This document shows, one piece after another, positions 46,567-60,083 of a stretch of 64,000 nucleotides of DNA. Under the pieces are notes generated by a model, which saw only the letters and a program-made list of their open reading frames with translations, was not told the origin of the DNA and ran no database searches. The DNA is from Umbelopsis ramanniana AG (Eukaryota > Mucoromycota > Umbelopsidomycetes > Umbelopsidales > Umbelopsidaceae). The stretch lies in contig NW_026252135.1 in assembly GCF_025399195.1 (NCBI RefSeq), forward strand, positions 1 through 64,000, given 5' to 3'. The translations under genes were made by a program, and so were the position numbers. Positions within the stretch are counted from its first letter, which is position 1, and every line of letters starts with the position of its first letter.

Positions 46567-47809
46567 GTCGAAGCAAAGAAGAGGTATATTGACTAGGAAT
46601 GCACCAGTCAAGAGAAAGAGAGAAAGAGAGTTGAAAAAAAAAAAGTTACTGTGCGAAATGCAAAAAAAAAGTCTTATATGTTTCTGAGACTCAATTATGA
46701 CATGCAAATGTCGCTGTGTGACTAATTGAGTTTACTTTCGACCTGACAGAATCAGATAATGGCACATGTAATATAGATTACCTTCGTTATTATGACAAGA
46801 ACAGTCTACCACACTCATGTTTGGTCCTGTATCTGTTTACATCGGCTCTTTCACTCAGGTGGTAAGTCCACCTCCGTACCATCGGAGATACGAGGGGTGA
46901 CCATTTTTTTTTCTCCCAATCTTTATAAAGGACGACTTACTCGAACTGCAGCCCACCGGTGTGAGTACAATCATCACAAGTGCAGGCGGGTTCTATATAT
47001 AAGGAAGTCGGCGGTCAACACCATGAATATATATGGTGGGCACCGATCCAGTCAATTATATCTATCTCGGCGCAGGGTAGCTAGCGAAATGCGAGGAAGC
47101 GATTGGGAATTAAAATAGTTTTTGAGCTTTGTTGACAATGCATAATGGTGCATGTCAAACCGAACAAGTACACTGCAGTGATCGAGATAAAAGCGTAAAC
47201 GTGCGTGGCTCCGACTAACCTAGCTAGTCCCAGCCAAGGTGAGTAATCATCACAATGGGACGGTTTGTGACGATGAAACATTGCACGCCTGAAAGACATT
47301 GTGCTTGCATTCCTTCCACGCCGCCCGGTTAATTTATATCGCATTAAGATTTCGGAGGCCCGAATATCGCTACTTCTTAAGCTAAGATCTGCAAGAGGAT
47401 AACCCTACGCTTTAGCAAACATGGTTTCTCAGATACCTTTTTAATGCAAAACGGCGTTTCAATGTCAACTGTTGAGAAAGTTGATGTGCACTTTGAACGT
47501 ACTATCGATATTTGGGGATTGTTTGTGGTGCTTCGTTACCATGGTTAGACATCCATGGCTACTAAGGTAGGGCGCGCATATGAGAAGCGTCTTCAATTTG
47601 TAAGCAGATGATTTAGAACATGACCATTGCTACTAAACGGCCTAGTATTTCGACAAAGCACAATGGACTGGAGGGCTCAGCGATACGGCGGGGAGAGCAA
47701 AAAAAGCTTGGAGAGCCAGAAAGCCGTCACAGGTGTCAACAAATTCGACCCTTTGGTTTATTGACGTATTTTTTTTTTTGGAAGCCCTCACATTTGTTCA
47801 ATCGTGGTC
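46567..47809. other. divergent gap MFS copy B / uS12m
   Basis: 1.24 kb. It includes two adjacent short hairpins (46857-46887) ahead of a T-run, a TATATATAA at about 46993, and the uS12m promoter. Open frames at 46792-47118 (+) and 47081-47344 (-) have no recognisable domain. Confidence 0.4.
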
Positions 47810-48343
47810 ATGTCATTCCTCGCACGATCCTGCAGAGGCATAATGCCTTCTTTGTTCACAAAGGCACCACGACCAGCCATCTCCTTTGCAGCATCCGCCC
47901 GCTCATCGCCCATTTTATCCCTCCTTTCACAAACTCCCATTCAACATGAGCAACGAGCCAGCATGGCAACATTGAACCAAGTCATTCGAAAAATGCGCAA
48001 GAAGACACCCAAACTTTCAAAGACCCCAGCACTCGACCAATGTTATCAGAAGAAGGGCGTTTGCAACAAGGTCTACACCACCAAGCCTAAGAAACCCAAT
48101 TCCGCTGTTCGTAAGGTCGCTCGTGTCAAGTTGACCAACGGAAAGGTCATCATTGCCTATATCCCCGGTGAAGGTCACAATTTGCAAGAACATTCAGTTG
48201 TTCTTGTTCGCGGAGGAAGAGTTCCTGATCTTCCAGGTGTGCGCTATCACTTGGTCAGAGGCGCTATGGATCTTCAAGGCGTTCCTACCAGAATGACCAG
48301 TCGATCCAAGTATGGTACCAAAAAGCCTGCCAAGAAGGAATAG
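47810..48343 (+). CDS. MRPS12: mitochondrial ribosomal protein uS12m
   Basis: Decoding-centre protein of the mitochondrial small subunit. A single exon of 177 residues. Residues 1 to about 50 form a basic, Ser-rich presequence ([20 protein letters not shown]), and the mature domain begins [20 protein letters not shown]. Universal S12 motifs are [39 protein letters not shown] and the [10 protein letters not shown] end. It was distinguished from cytosolic uS12 by its bacterial-type sequence and presequence. It is convergent with the BAP31-like gene. Confidence 0.97.
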   Translation: MSFLARSCRGIMPSLFTKAPRPAISFAASARSSPILSLLSQTPIQHEQRASMATLNQVIRKMRKKTPKLSKTPALDQCYQKKGVCNKVYTTKPKKPNSAVRKVARVKLTNGKVIIAYIPGEGHNLQEHSVVLVRGGRVPDLPGVRYHLVRGAMDLQGVPTRMTSRSKYGTKKPAKKE

Positions 48344-48579
48344 ACTAGCCGAGAACTAGGAGGGTTTTTCTTGGATGGAGTAGATAACAATACACCACTG
48401 TAATATTGATATTTTTTTTTTTCTTTTTCTTTTCTCAAAAGAATGTAGCTTTTTTTCCCTTTTCCTTTTGTTGTTTACCCCACAGGCTCTGCAGAGTAGA
48501 GCTCAATAGAGTAGATTTGGTTGGTACGTTATAAAAAATGACTATCAATGAGTTTATTTGGTAGTAGTAGATACATGAT

Positions 48580-49659
48580 TTATGCATTTTGAGTTGTGCG
48601 TTGTCGTGCAAGGGTCTCGTAATCTTCAGCCTGCTTCTTCACCTTTTCTTTGAAGCCAGCAACATCACTGTCTTTCTCACGAAGCTCTTTCAACTCTGCC
48701 TTGAGACGAGTCATTTCACCGTCGTTGACTTCTCCATTCTGAGCAGCGGCGACAGCTTCCTGAGCGGCAAGTAATTCGAGAATCAAACTGTATGTGCGGT
48801 TCAAGATGCTAGGTAGATTGCGTTAATTTTTCAATTTACAATAGAGATATGACGTTGGTAATGAGATTACTTACAGCGACAACAGAAGAGTGGATCCAGT
48901 AAGGTAGCTAACAACATTGAGGTAGTAGGTTGATGTGTCAGACGGCAAAATCCTTTTAGTTTGTTATGGTATTTCATCCACACTTACATGTTTCGTTGAG
49001 CGTAGAACTTTCGAGCAGCAAAAGAGCTGTCCATTTGAAGGTTTTGGGCGACGGGAACGGCTCCAGGGGCCTGACCATCCATATTCTCAGAAACCAAGGT
49101 GTTTTGAAGGCGGTTAACAGCATCTAAAAGGGAGAAAAAAACGTGAGTGACAATACGGTGGACGGGTTGGATGATCGCAAACTCATCCCTACCGATGAAA
49201 AGAACTAAGACGCCGCTATATATTGATAAATTACATCAGCAACACGGTTTTCATTGTTGAACAAGCCACCCAGTATAACTTACACAAAAGAGATCTTGAG
49301 GCAGTATTGAATCTTGGAGATCTATGTTCAATCAAGCACCCATGTATGAGCCAATGTCGGAGTTTCCTCGTGCCAGCTTTCATATGAATAAACTTACCAG
49401 AGGCGATCGAGAGATGAATAGAAAGAGAGATTTCCTCCAGTGCGCGGGCAAAGGAAGCTATGAGATAAATCTGTTAAGTTGGAGTCGCGAATCCGGTCGG
49501 TCTGGAAACGATACTCACGATTAGGAGAACAAAAGCAACCATCTATTGGAATCACGGCAGGATCAGCATACGCAATACAGGATAACTAACAGAGCACATG
49601 GTCGGCAAGTTTACCTCGGTGACCATAAGGCCAAACACAAGGGTATAATGTAAAGTCAT
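48580..49659 (-). CDS. BAP31/Yet1-like ER membrane protein
   Basis: ER cargo-sorting and chaperone-linked membrane protein. Exons (minus): 49615-49659, 49519-49542, 49398-49457, 49284-49321, 49193-49215, 48988-49123, 48875-48907, 48580-48808, giving 195 residues. It starts MTLHYTLVFGLMVTE, followed by MVAFVLLILPLPAHWRKSL, the BAP31 family opening with the conserved L-P-L-P..W-R motif. The next spans are FVGVLVLFIDAVNRL and NIYLTGSTLLLSLIL, and a C-terminal coiled coil (MTRLKAELKELREK) follows. It ends TTQNA without an obvious KKXX signal. Eight exons for so short a protein, four of them 23-38 nt, is extreme. Every phase closes. Confidence 0.92.
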
Positions 49660-49930
49660 TGTTAAATGTTCAAGTAGTGAAAAGAGATCTTGCGATAGGA
49701 ACAAAACTGCCTGCTTTCTCAAATGTTTGAAGTCATCTATGCGTACCGACGTCGTCATACCACTTTCCAAATTGGGACTTTTTTTTTTTCCTCCTCCACG
49801 GCGGCAGAAAATCAATTATTGAAAAGTGAAAAACATTGCGAGATACAGAGAGAGCATGGAAATGGAGGAACATAAAAGAAAAAACAATTGAAAAAGAAGA
49901 GTGTTTGTACTATGACGACCGAGGCTGTTC

Positions 49931-52900
49931 TTATTTCTTGTCGGGAACGGGGACAGGCTGTAACATAGCATAGCAAAAAGCGTCAGTTTACGGCAAGCAC
50001 GGTATGTCAAGAAGCGTACAACCATTTTTTTTTTAACTTACATCAATGTTCCAAATGTCCTCAGCATATTCCTTGATGGCACGATCAGAGGAGAACTTGC
50101 CCATACGAGCAGTGCAGAGAATGGACTTTTGAGCCCATGCCTTCTTGTCCTTGAAAGCTTCATCGACCAACTCATTTGACTCCAGGTAGCTACCGAAATC
50201 AACCGAGATCAAGTAATAATCCTTTCCAACGGTGATGGTGTTGATGAGAGGTTGGAAGATATGAGATTCACCAAAAGTGCCATTCTCAATGAGGTGGATC
50301 ACAGCTTGGAGTTCCGGGTTCATGGGCACGTTGCGGTAACGTTGAACGTGACGCAAGTCTTCAACTTGCTCAGAGCGAGCTCCAAACAAGAAGATTTGAT
50401 CGTCGCCAATCTCTTCATAAATTTCAATGTTGGCACCATCCACAGTACCAAGAATAAGACCACCGTTAAGGACAAACTTCATGTTGGAAGTACCGGAGGC
50501 TTCAGTACCAGCAGTGGAGATATGCTGAGAGATATCGTTGGCGGGAATGATAACTTCAGCAACCGAGACATTGTAATCGGGAATAAATACAACCTTGAGG
50601 AGATCGCCAATGTCCTTGTCGTTGTTGACCTTTTCACCAACGCTGTTGATGAGCTTGATGACCAACTTCGCAATGTAGTAGCCTGGAGCAGCCTTGCCAC
50701 CGAAAATAACAACACGAGGGACGACTGCTTTGCGTTGAGCAGCATTCATCTTCTTAAGGTTGGCATAACGGTGAATGACGCCAAGGATGTTCATGAATTG
50801 ACGCTTGTATTCGTGAATACGCTTGACTTGGATATCGAACAGGGCGTTGGGGTTCACTTCAATACCAGTTCTTTCCTTAATCAAGTTGGTGAGGCGAACC
50901 TTGTTCTTGTACTTGATATCCATCCATTCCTTTTGGAAGGCTTCATCGTTGGCATACTTGGAAAGGCCATCCAACAACGACAACTCTTTGAGGAACTTGA
51001 AGCTGCCGAGTTTCTTGGCGATCAAGTTGGAAAGGTCAGGGTTGGCTTGGTGAAGCCATCTACGAGGGGTGATACCGTTGGTCTTGTTCGTGAAGCGGTC
51101 AGGTCCGAGCACCTTGATAAAGGGGGCGAAAATGGTATCTTTGATAATTTGAGAATGAAGAGCAGCGACACCATTGACCTTGTGCGAAGCAATGACAGCA
51201 AGGAAAGCCATACGGACAGACTGGGGTTGAGATTCTTCAATGATGGAGACGGTGGCAAGGAGGTCACGGTCGTTGGGGAAGGTCTTCTCCACAGTTTGCA
51301 AGAAGAACAGATTGATGTCAAAGATGATTTGCAAATGACGTGGAAGCAAGTGCTCCAACATGGGCACAGACCACTTTTCCAAAGCCTCAGGAAGCACAGT
51401 GTGGTTGGTGAAACCGAAGGTACGCGTGGTAATGTTCCAAGCTTCGTCCCATTCCAAACCTTCCAAATCGACCAAAACACGCATCAACTCAGGCACAGCA
51501 AGAGTAGGATGAGTGTCGTTAAGTTGAATGGCAACTTGATCAGGGAACTCAGACCAAGGACGATCGGTCTTCTTGAAGCGACGAATAATGTCGTGAAGGG
51601 AAGCGCAGACCCAGAAGTACTGCTGCTTGAGACGAAGTTCCTTACCCACCATATGGTTATCGTTAGGATACAAGACCGATGTAATGTTCTCAGCCTTCTT
51701 TTGGTCTTCTACGGCACGGTTGTAATCACCCGAGTTGAAGTAGGCAAGATCAAATTCCTTACGAGGCTTACTAGACCAGAAGCGAATGTTGATGGTGTTG
51801 TTGGTATCAAATCCAGGAATAGGGACATCATAGGCGACAGCCTGGACAATCTCACCGGCCTCCCACTTGTGGCGAGTACGGCCGTTTTCGTCAGAGTACT
51901 TTGACACATGGCCATAGAAAGGAACCTCAATAGAGATATCAAGACGAGGAAGTTCCCATGGGTTATCATAAGTGAGCCAGTAATCTGGCACCTCATTCTG
52001 ATATCCATCTACAATCTTTTGCTGGAAGATACCGTAAGTGTATCTAAGACCATAACCCCATGCAGGATAGTCCAGGGTGGCCAGCGAGTCCATATAACAA
52101 GCGGCCAAACGACCGAGACCACCATTTCCAAGAGCAGCGTCGCGTTCTTCTTCCAACAAATCTTCAATCTTAAATCCAAGTTGCTTGGTTGCCTCTGTCA
52201 ATAAACGAAGGGTAGGTGAGCTTAATTTACTCGTTCGTCCGGTCGGAGCTTTATTTACGCCTTTGGAGGTCGTCGGGCTAGACATGATCGATAAGATAGG
52301 TTGTGATTGAGAACTTACCGGTATAAGGTTCCTTTAGACCTCTGGCAAGAAGAGCATTGTCCATAGCACGACCCAAGAGGAACTCCAATGAGAGATAGTA
52401 AACGCGCTTGGGGTCCTTGATTGTATGGTACTAAAAAGCAAAAACCAGGGTCAGTGAACCAAACAACTTCACAACGCCCAACCGTCAACCCGGCCGTACC
52501 TGCTGAGTTTCATTCCAGTCTTGAATTAGCTTGTCACGAACGCTGGAACGGACACGTTAGAAAAAAAATGGGGTTACAGCGGTGCTCGGCGCGAGGAAGA
52601 ACGACTTACGAATGAGCAGTAGCTTGGTATCCACCAAAGTCATCCATGTTGTAGGGGGTGCGAGCAAGCGTTGTGGTAGTGTGATGGACGATAGAACGAG
52701 CAATGCTATCGACATCTAAACAAGCAGAAGCACCCATCATATCAGTCAGTATCACGACAAGGTCTTCATGTCTCAAGATCTCCTTTGGCTATATTACCAT
52801 TTCCCTCTGGGACAGTGTATTTTTCCCATGCAGCTCTTTGTTCACTAGGCACCTGGGCCAATTCTTCCTCCAACTTTTCCTTGGTGAAACCCGTGAAACT

Positions 52901-52933
52901 ACGCTTATGGTGCTTTTGCTGATCCTCAGTCAT
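49931..52933 (-). CDS. GPH1: glycogen phosphorylase
   Basis: Pyridoxal-phosphate enzyme releasing glucose-1-phosphate from glycogen, cytosolic. Exons (minus): 52798-52933, 52610-52715, 52500-52542, 52319-52430, 50042-52194, 49931-49957, giving 858 residues. Hallmarks are YYLSLEFLLGRAMDNALL, ALGNGGLGRLAACYMDSLAT, NDTHPTLAVPELMRVL, TNKTNGITPRRWL and the PLP-lysine site EASGTSNMKF. The last exon has only eight codons (PVPVPDKK). An in-frame ATG inside the intron at 52283-52285 would give an alternative shorter N-terminus. Three AGGGG stress-type elements lie 335-575 bp upstream. A long frame on the opposite strand (50252-51904) is a codon-bias shadow. Confidence 0.97.
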
Positions 52934-53588
52934 GGCTTCAGAAAAGGAAGTGACGTGAAAAAAGTGTAAGAAAGGAAAAACGAAAGGGAAGAAGTATGAT
53001 GCGAAGCATGAAATATTTATACTAGGTTTTTTATCGTCAATGGGGTGTGTTTTCGATCGGCGTTGGTTGGCTGTGCGGAGTTCATACTGCTCCCAGACCT
53101 GGAACTTCACTTTGTATGCAAGAAATCTAGGTCCAATACATAATAAACATGCCCTTGTCTCGTCGCAGAAAACTACGAATATTAATAAAACGTCAAATCT
53201 CAGGTTAGAAGATCTCTCTTATCCCTTTTTCACAAGTGCCCCATATTTTGTTGTGTTGTGAAAGATGAGGGGAAGACAAGGTCAACTGACCCTTTGAGCA
53301 AATACTCACATAACAACAATGAGTGGGATGGAATATTTACGGCTTTGCTCATCAATCCTAAGGACGTACTACATGGAACGCAAATATCGGCCTTTTCCGG
53401 GCAATGTACTACCTCGCGTCTCTAAGAGGGGAAACACTTACAGCTCAATGACGGTATGCGGGCTTGGGAGAAAAAATAGCATTGTTGATATTATTATATA
53501 AAAAGGGGCAGTGGACAAAAGGTATCTGCACAAAGCAGGGCCCATTAATAAGAAGGACGTATTAGAAAAAGGTTATAGAATAAAGATT
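52934..53588. promoter_or_regulatory. GPH1 upstream region with AGGGG elements
   Basis: 655 bp. It holds AGGGG at 53268-53272, 53427-53431 and 53504-53508, and a TATATAAAA next to the last. In budding yeast AGGGG (STRE) drives GPH1 under stress through Msn2/4; whether the same factors exist here is unknown. It also includes the Rab7 3' end. Confidence 0.4.
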
Positions 53589-54700
<1,112 letters not shown>

Positions 54701-56295
54701 TAGAAACTGGGATGGAAAGTGTCAGCGTGTTCAAACTGCTAAAGAGGGGTCATGTTTCCTACTCAAAAGGAGATTCTGGTGCTGTAACTGAGCGGACATT
54801 GAAAGTGTCTCTTTTCTGAAGCTGGCTACGCCGTCAGTCCCTTATCAGTCACAGCGAAAAAAACTAGATATTAAGAGCGAAAAGTAACATTCTCGTGAGC
54901 AATTTCAAGATTATATCCATATTTAAGAGCTAAGAAGGTGTATGAATGCTTTGTTTCACTATCTACCCTCAATGAGCCTTATGCTTTATACTGCGTATCA
55001 CTTTCGTCAGCGTCATCACGCTATAGAGTCACATTCATTGTCCTCTTTGCCAATAGGCTCTCCTTGTAGCAATGAAAAACTCTGGTTGTTGTTTTGAATA
55101 CATATAGCGACCTCACTTGGTTAAAGGGAGAATGAAAATATCGCTAGCTAGCGTTTCCTAGATTTCTATTTTTTTTTTTTTGTAGGCACTGAAAATTTTG
55201 CAGACGGGCCATCTTCATGTGGGTATGGCTAAAATCATTGATGAAGAATAGTTCAGAAAGTAACATGGTTCCTAAGTTATTGAGTGTCCAGTAAAACAGT
55301 GTTCTATATGCAATATCCTCCGTATCACCCTCCAACGACGGAATTTTATACAGTCCTCTTTTTGCTGAAGCAAAGGTTAGATTTGCTAAACGTCTTGAAG
55401 CCTTTGTACATCATATCTACTCCTGGATCAGCTCTATGGATGCAAGAGATGTCAAAGTACATTGACTTGCGTGAAAAATACCATGTATACGTCAGTCAAG
55501 CTGTCGGTCAGTATAACAGCGCCATATCTCTCTGTGCGACGACACCGGGTTTCTGGTAGAACCCTGAGCAAAATTCTACTTGCCCAATGTCTCGTCCGCT
55601 ATGTATTCTATGAGGCAGGACCTGATCAGGCCAAACTGGTATCCTCAAAAGCACGTCTTGTTGATCTAGCTGCATTATCTTTACACTAAAAAGGTCATCC
55701 GTATGTTCTGATTCCTTGCCCTTCTTTTGATTTCACGTTGCAAATCCTATATAAAACCTTACAGTAGCTGGCATCGTCATTGATATTTACCCAGTCTCCC
55801 GTCCGGTTTTTCCATCTTCAATAGCGACAGATCAGTGAAAATTGTATTACTTGGAGTATGATACTAGCAGGCTAAAAGTTACCCTTGAGCGCATTTAATT
55901 CTTCATCGGGTGGCAAGGAATATCCCGGTAAAACCCTCCAAACGACTGTACATATCAATTTCACACTGGATTGGCCGTACCAGTGTATATCCATTGGTTC
56001 ATCCTAGATCAAAAGGCTTTACCGAAACTTTGATGGTGTATAGAACACGAACCAAAGGCTCTAATATACTAGTCATCCTTGCAAAGGAGACGTTTACTGG
56101 TTGCGCCTCCGCACACCGTGTTATACTGTTTTGCCGTGCTGAGTTGAAAGCGTAGAAAAGCGCTCAGAGGGAGAAAGCGGGAGTACGTATATTTTGTATT
56201 ATAAAGACCGTCAAATTTTTTGTTTCTTTTTTCTTTAGCAGGACCCTGTCGACGTAAAAATTTACATTCCTTCCTCTTCCACCTACCTTTCCATC
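54701..56295. other. 1.6 kb gap upstream of Rab7 and IDH1
   Basis: Divergent promoters of Rab7 and IDH1 must lie here. Frames at 55284-55559 and 55462-55689 (+) overlap in different phases; together they could be a decayed gene, but no family was recognised. Nothing else was seen. Confidence 0.35.
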
Positions 56296-57643
56296 ATGCT
56301 TCAGTCATTGGTTCGTCCTGCTGCTCAATCTGTTGCTCGCAATGTAAATGCTTTTTTCCCAATGTTCGAATGACTTGAAACTGGTTCTTTAACATTCTCT
56401 TTTCCTTTATGTATAGACCTTCTCGCGTGCTTTCGCCTCCCAGGCTAGCACCTCCATCCCGACTCCCGCTCCCGTTGAGCAGAGGACTGTAAGTAACAGG
56501 AAAACAAAACATGGGAGGGAATAGGTTATTGATACTTTTGGTCTCTAGATTTCTCCCAAGAAGTATGGTGGCAAGTATACTGTCACCATGATTCCTGGTG
56601 ATGGTGTTGGTCCCGACTTGGCTGCCTCCGTTAAGGATGTCTTCAAGGCTGCCAACGTTCCTGTTGAATTTGAGCAATACGATGTCTCTGGTATGACCTC
56701 TGCTGACGACAAATTGTTCAAGGAATCACTCGATTCCCTTCGTCGCAACAAGGTCGGTATCAAGGGTACTCTCTTCACCCCCGCTACCAAGCTTGGTCAC
56801 ACCTCCTTCAACGTTACCATGCGTAAGGATTTGGATATCTATGCCTCCTTGTCTCTCTGCAAGAACATTCCTGGCATTGATGCTCGCATGAGCAACGTTG
56901 ACATTGCCATCATTCGTGAGAACACTGAGGGTGAATACTCTGGTTTGGAACATCAATCTTACCCTGGTGTTGTTGAGTCTCTCAAGATCATCACCCGTGC
57001 CAAGACTGAGCGCATTGCCCGTTTCGCTTTTGACTTTGCTGTCAAGAACAACCGCAAGAAGGTTACTGCTGTCCACAAGGCCAACATCATGTAAGTGATA
57101 AGGGAATAAAGATGAATGTGAAAATTTTTGTTGACGACTTGTTGTGATACCTTCCATAGGAAACTCGGTGATGGTTTGTTCTTGCGCACTTGCCGCGATG
57201 TTGCCAAGGAATACGAACACCACGGTATCATTTTCAACGACATGATTGTCGATAACACTGCTATGCAACTTGTCTCTCGTCCTCAACAATTCGACGTTAT
57301 GGTCATGCCTAACTTGTATGGTAACATTGTTTCCAACGTTGGTGCTGGTCTTATTGGTGGTCCCGGTATCATCCCTGGCTGCAACATCGGTCGTGAATAC
57401 GCTATGTTCGAACCTGGTTGCCGTCACGTCGGTCTTGATCTTGCTGACCAGAACGCCGCTAACCCCACTGCTATGCTCTTGTCCTCCGTTATGATGTTGA
57501 GACATCTCAACCTCGATGAGCACGCCAACCGTATCTCCAACGCTGTCTACGAGACCATCCAAACTGGTACTGCTAAGACCAGAGACATCGGTGGCAACAG
57601 CTCCACCACTGAGTTCACTGCTGCCGTCATTTCCAAGTTGTAA
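56296..57643 (+). CDS. IDH1: NAD-isocitrate dehydrogenase subunit 1, mitochondrial
   Basis: TCA-cycle enzyme subunit of the regulatory Idh1 type. Exons: 56296-56343, 56417-56488, 56549-57090, 57160-57643, giving 381 residues. The presequence MLQSLVRPAAQSVARNTFSR is arginine-rich and amphipathic. The core has TVTMIPGDGVGPDLAASVKD, NTEGEYSGLEHQSYPGVVES, KANIMKLGDGLFL and PNLYGNIVSNVGAGLIGG. The regulatory assignment is by overall similarity and is moderately sure. Codon use is strongly C-ending, as in the ribosomal genes, suggesting high expression. The 309-codon frame on the opposite strand is a shadow of this bias. Confidence 0.95.
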
Positions 57644-58024
57644 ATTTCCCCTCACATCCTCCTCCCCCCTCTCTTCACATTTGTTCAGCCTTCCTTCTGC
57701 TGTTTAACTGGCCATTTGTCTTATTCTTTTTTCTATCTCCATCTTGCCAACAAAAAGATTTTCAATACAACACAAAACAATATAGAATATGTTGCCCTGA
57801 GCTAGTTTTTGTTATGTTTCTGTTTGGGGCCGGTTGATAGGGTGGTAGCGTGATTTTTTTTTATTTGGATCGCATGGTATTGCATCCTATGATATGCGCT
57901 ACGATCGAATTAGGTGAGATGAGCATGATGCAAAATCAAATGTGGAAACTTAGAGTGGAACAAGTCCTGGGAATAACGGTCAGGCCGACAGGGTATCATG
58001 GAGAGCACGGTGAGGCCTGAGCAT
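57644..58024. other. convergent gap IDH1 / unknown helical protein
   Basis: 381 bp with the 3' ends of convergent genes. A pyrimidine-rich stretch directly follows the IDH1 stop. Nothing else was recognised. Confidence 0.45.
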
Positions 58025-59821
58025 CTAGGAGATGGACAAACTAGCGACATCGATGAATCTTGACTTGCGTCTAGTTTGCTGCAGACTGAAATTAAACTCC
58101 TTCACCACCGCGCTGGTGAAGAGGTTCAGGGCATCTTCAAGCTAGAGTACGGTCAGCTTTACGTTCCTAACCTTGCCTCGCCATACATTTCCACACACGT
58201 CCACTTACCATGTCCAGTCCCGCCGGCGTTTTGCGAGCTATGTCTGCTGGTTTATAGTCTATAAACACCGTATCGAATCGAAACTTGCAAGCGCTAGTTG
58301 AGCATAGTAATGTCAGTATCGTGTTGTTTCTATAGGCCAACCGTGGCATTCACTTACGCTGCGAAGAAGCTCAGGTTTTCGGTCGCTCGGTATGTACGTA
58401 GGGTATCATGATGGATTTTGTTGATCAGACCAAACGAACGACGTGATTTTTTGACTAGGCTGTTATACGTCGTGCATAGAATGATGCCATCCCTAAGTGT
58501 AAGGAAATTTTCACGACGCCAATTAGTACGTCTGCAGGGCACATCGTCAAACGCATATTGTGAGACTCACGTCAATCCTTGCAGGAATGCATCACGGTCT
58601 ACCCGAGGATCCGTCAAGCTATGGGTATCGATGGTATCAACAATCATGGCATAGGAACGGGCTAGCAGGTAGGATGTAAGGTAAGTGATCGTTCCGTTTC
58701 CAGTCAAAGCAACACCCCACTCACCTAGTTCACTTTCCCAATCCGCTTTTCTATCTACCCAGCTCGAAACCTTGAGACTGTCAAGTCCCATACCGGGAGC
58801 GCAACCGCCCGGACCCGAGGTTTTGGTCATTAACTTCTTGATCTCAGCCGAATAGCCAGCGTAAGGGCTGCCCACATGATGAGGAGGGTTGAGGGCATGT
58901 TTTTCAACAGAATCCAAGTAGGCTAAAATAGCTGTTCGCTCTCGATCCAACATGCCGAAATCAGAGGTATTATAGAGATATCCGCTGGTGGCGCTGTTGC
59001 CATCTTCTAAAGCTCGGTACTTTGTTTCCAAATGCGACATGGTTTCCAGCAACTTCAATGCTTCATTCCGCAGCTTGCCCAAGGCAAATTCTGTCAGATC
59101 GTGACGATGGAGGATATAGTTTTTCACGCTGTTGAGCATCTCGGTGACAGTTTGCAACAAAGGCAAAATCTGGACATGTTCGCTCTCGCTGGGCGGACCC
59201 ACGATGATGGCCCAAGCAGTCAGCATAATTTCGATGTCGTCAAACATATGTTGCATCAACACATCCAGATCGGTCTCGACGTCCAAGTTATGCCATGATG
59301 GTGGCGGCGCTATGGGTGTCGGTAAACGGTCGAGGTCCTCGGGCTCCTCCGACAATTTGGTCAAACTGAATCCAAGCATACCCGATCTAAGAAACCAAGA
59401 GATCAGTATACCTAAACATCCCAATATGAATGTATTCATCCTCCATGAAACCTACTTGTTATGCTTGAGACTTTTTCTCGAGTAAAATTCTTGTAGTCGC
59501 TCAATGGACCCTAGTGTTTGTAGTGAGGATCGACGCTGGGCTGAAACCGAAAAAAGACATTTAGGGGAAAATTAGTATGCAACGGTGGTGCCATATTAGC
59601 CAAGCCAACTTACCTGATTGCGCGAATCCTTTGCTTTGAATGCCATGCGACGGTTTGACGTAGCCTCTTCTGATCCCTACTGCTGCAGCATTAGCAGCCT
59701 TGGTGTCTAGAAACGACACGCCAGCACCTTTTCTCGATTCCAGCTTTCCCTGCGCTGGATCCTTAACTTCCTTTTCACTTGATGGCCGTTCATTCGTTAT
59801 GGGATCTAGTGGATGAGTCAT
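58025..59821 (-). CDS. unrecognised helical protein
   Basis: I do not recognise the family. Exons (minus): 59614-59821, 59456-59540, 58571-59386, 58358-58492, 58209-58293, 58025-58141, giving 481 residues. An in-frame Met at 59902 would add 27. The N-terminus (to about 70) is disordered. The rest is mostly amphipathic helix: LDVLMQHMFDDIEIMLTAWA, ILPLLQTVTEMLNSVKNYIL and LRNEALKLLETMSHLETKYR. After a Gly/Pro break (GPGGCAPGMGL) come LTSYLLARSYAMIVDTIDTH and a conserved-looking end KFRFDTVFIDYKPADIARKT. No signal peptide or clear membrane span is present. All five introns close in phase, which supports a real gene. A scaffold or membrane-associated alpha-solenoid is possible but not shown. Confidence 0.75.
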
Positions 59822-60083
59822 GTATGAATGAATGAAAAAAGTTTGTGAATGGAGGCGGCCTCTGTAACCCACGTTGGGATTAGCTGTACCACCATGTCGC
59901 ATTTACAGACTGACTGATTGACCAACCGCCGTCTGAGCGCGGCGTTTCACATACCAAGCATGCTTGAGGGCAAAAAGTATTCTTATTACAAAAGACGTGA
60001 ATACTAGAGAGGGATATACAAGGGTGAAAATGGTATATGCTTTTTGTGAAGAAATAAGGGGGGAGGGTTGGATGCAGTTTCGT

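Noticed and set aside
50252..51904. 550-codon open frame on the plus strand opposite glycogen phosphorylase
   Set aside because: It lies wholly antisense to a strongly conserved exon with biased codons, which removes stops on the other strand. The translation shows no domain.
55284..55689. Overlapping plus-strand frames that could form one gene with a frameshift
   Set aside because: No family recognised, no intron rescues the frame, and composition is unlike the neighbours. At most a decayed gene.
56726..57655. 309-codon open frame opposite IDH1
   Set aside because: Antisense shadow of C-ending codon bias in IDH1; low-complexity Val/Thr/Ser-rich product.
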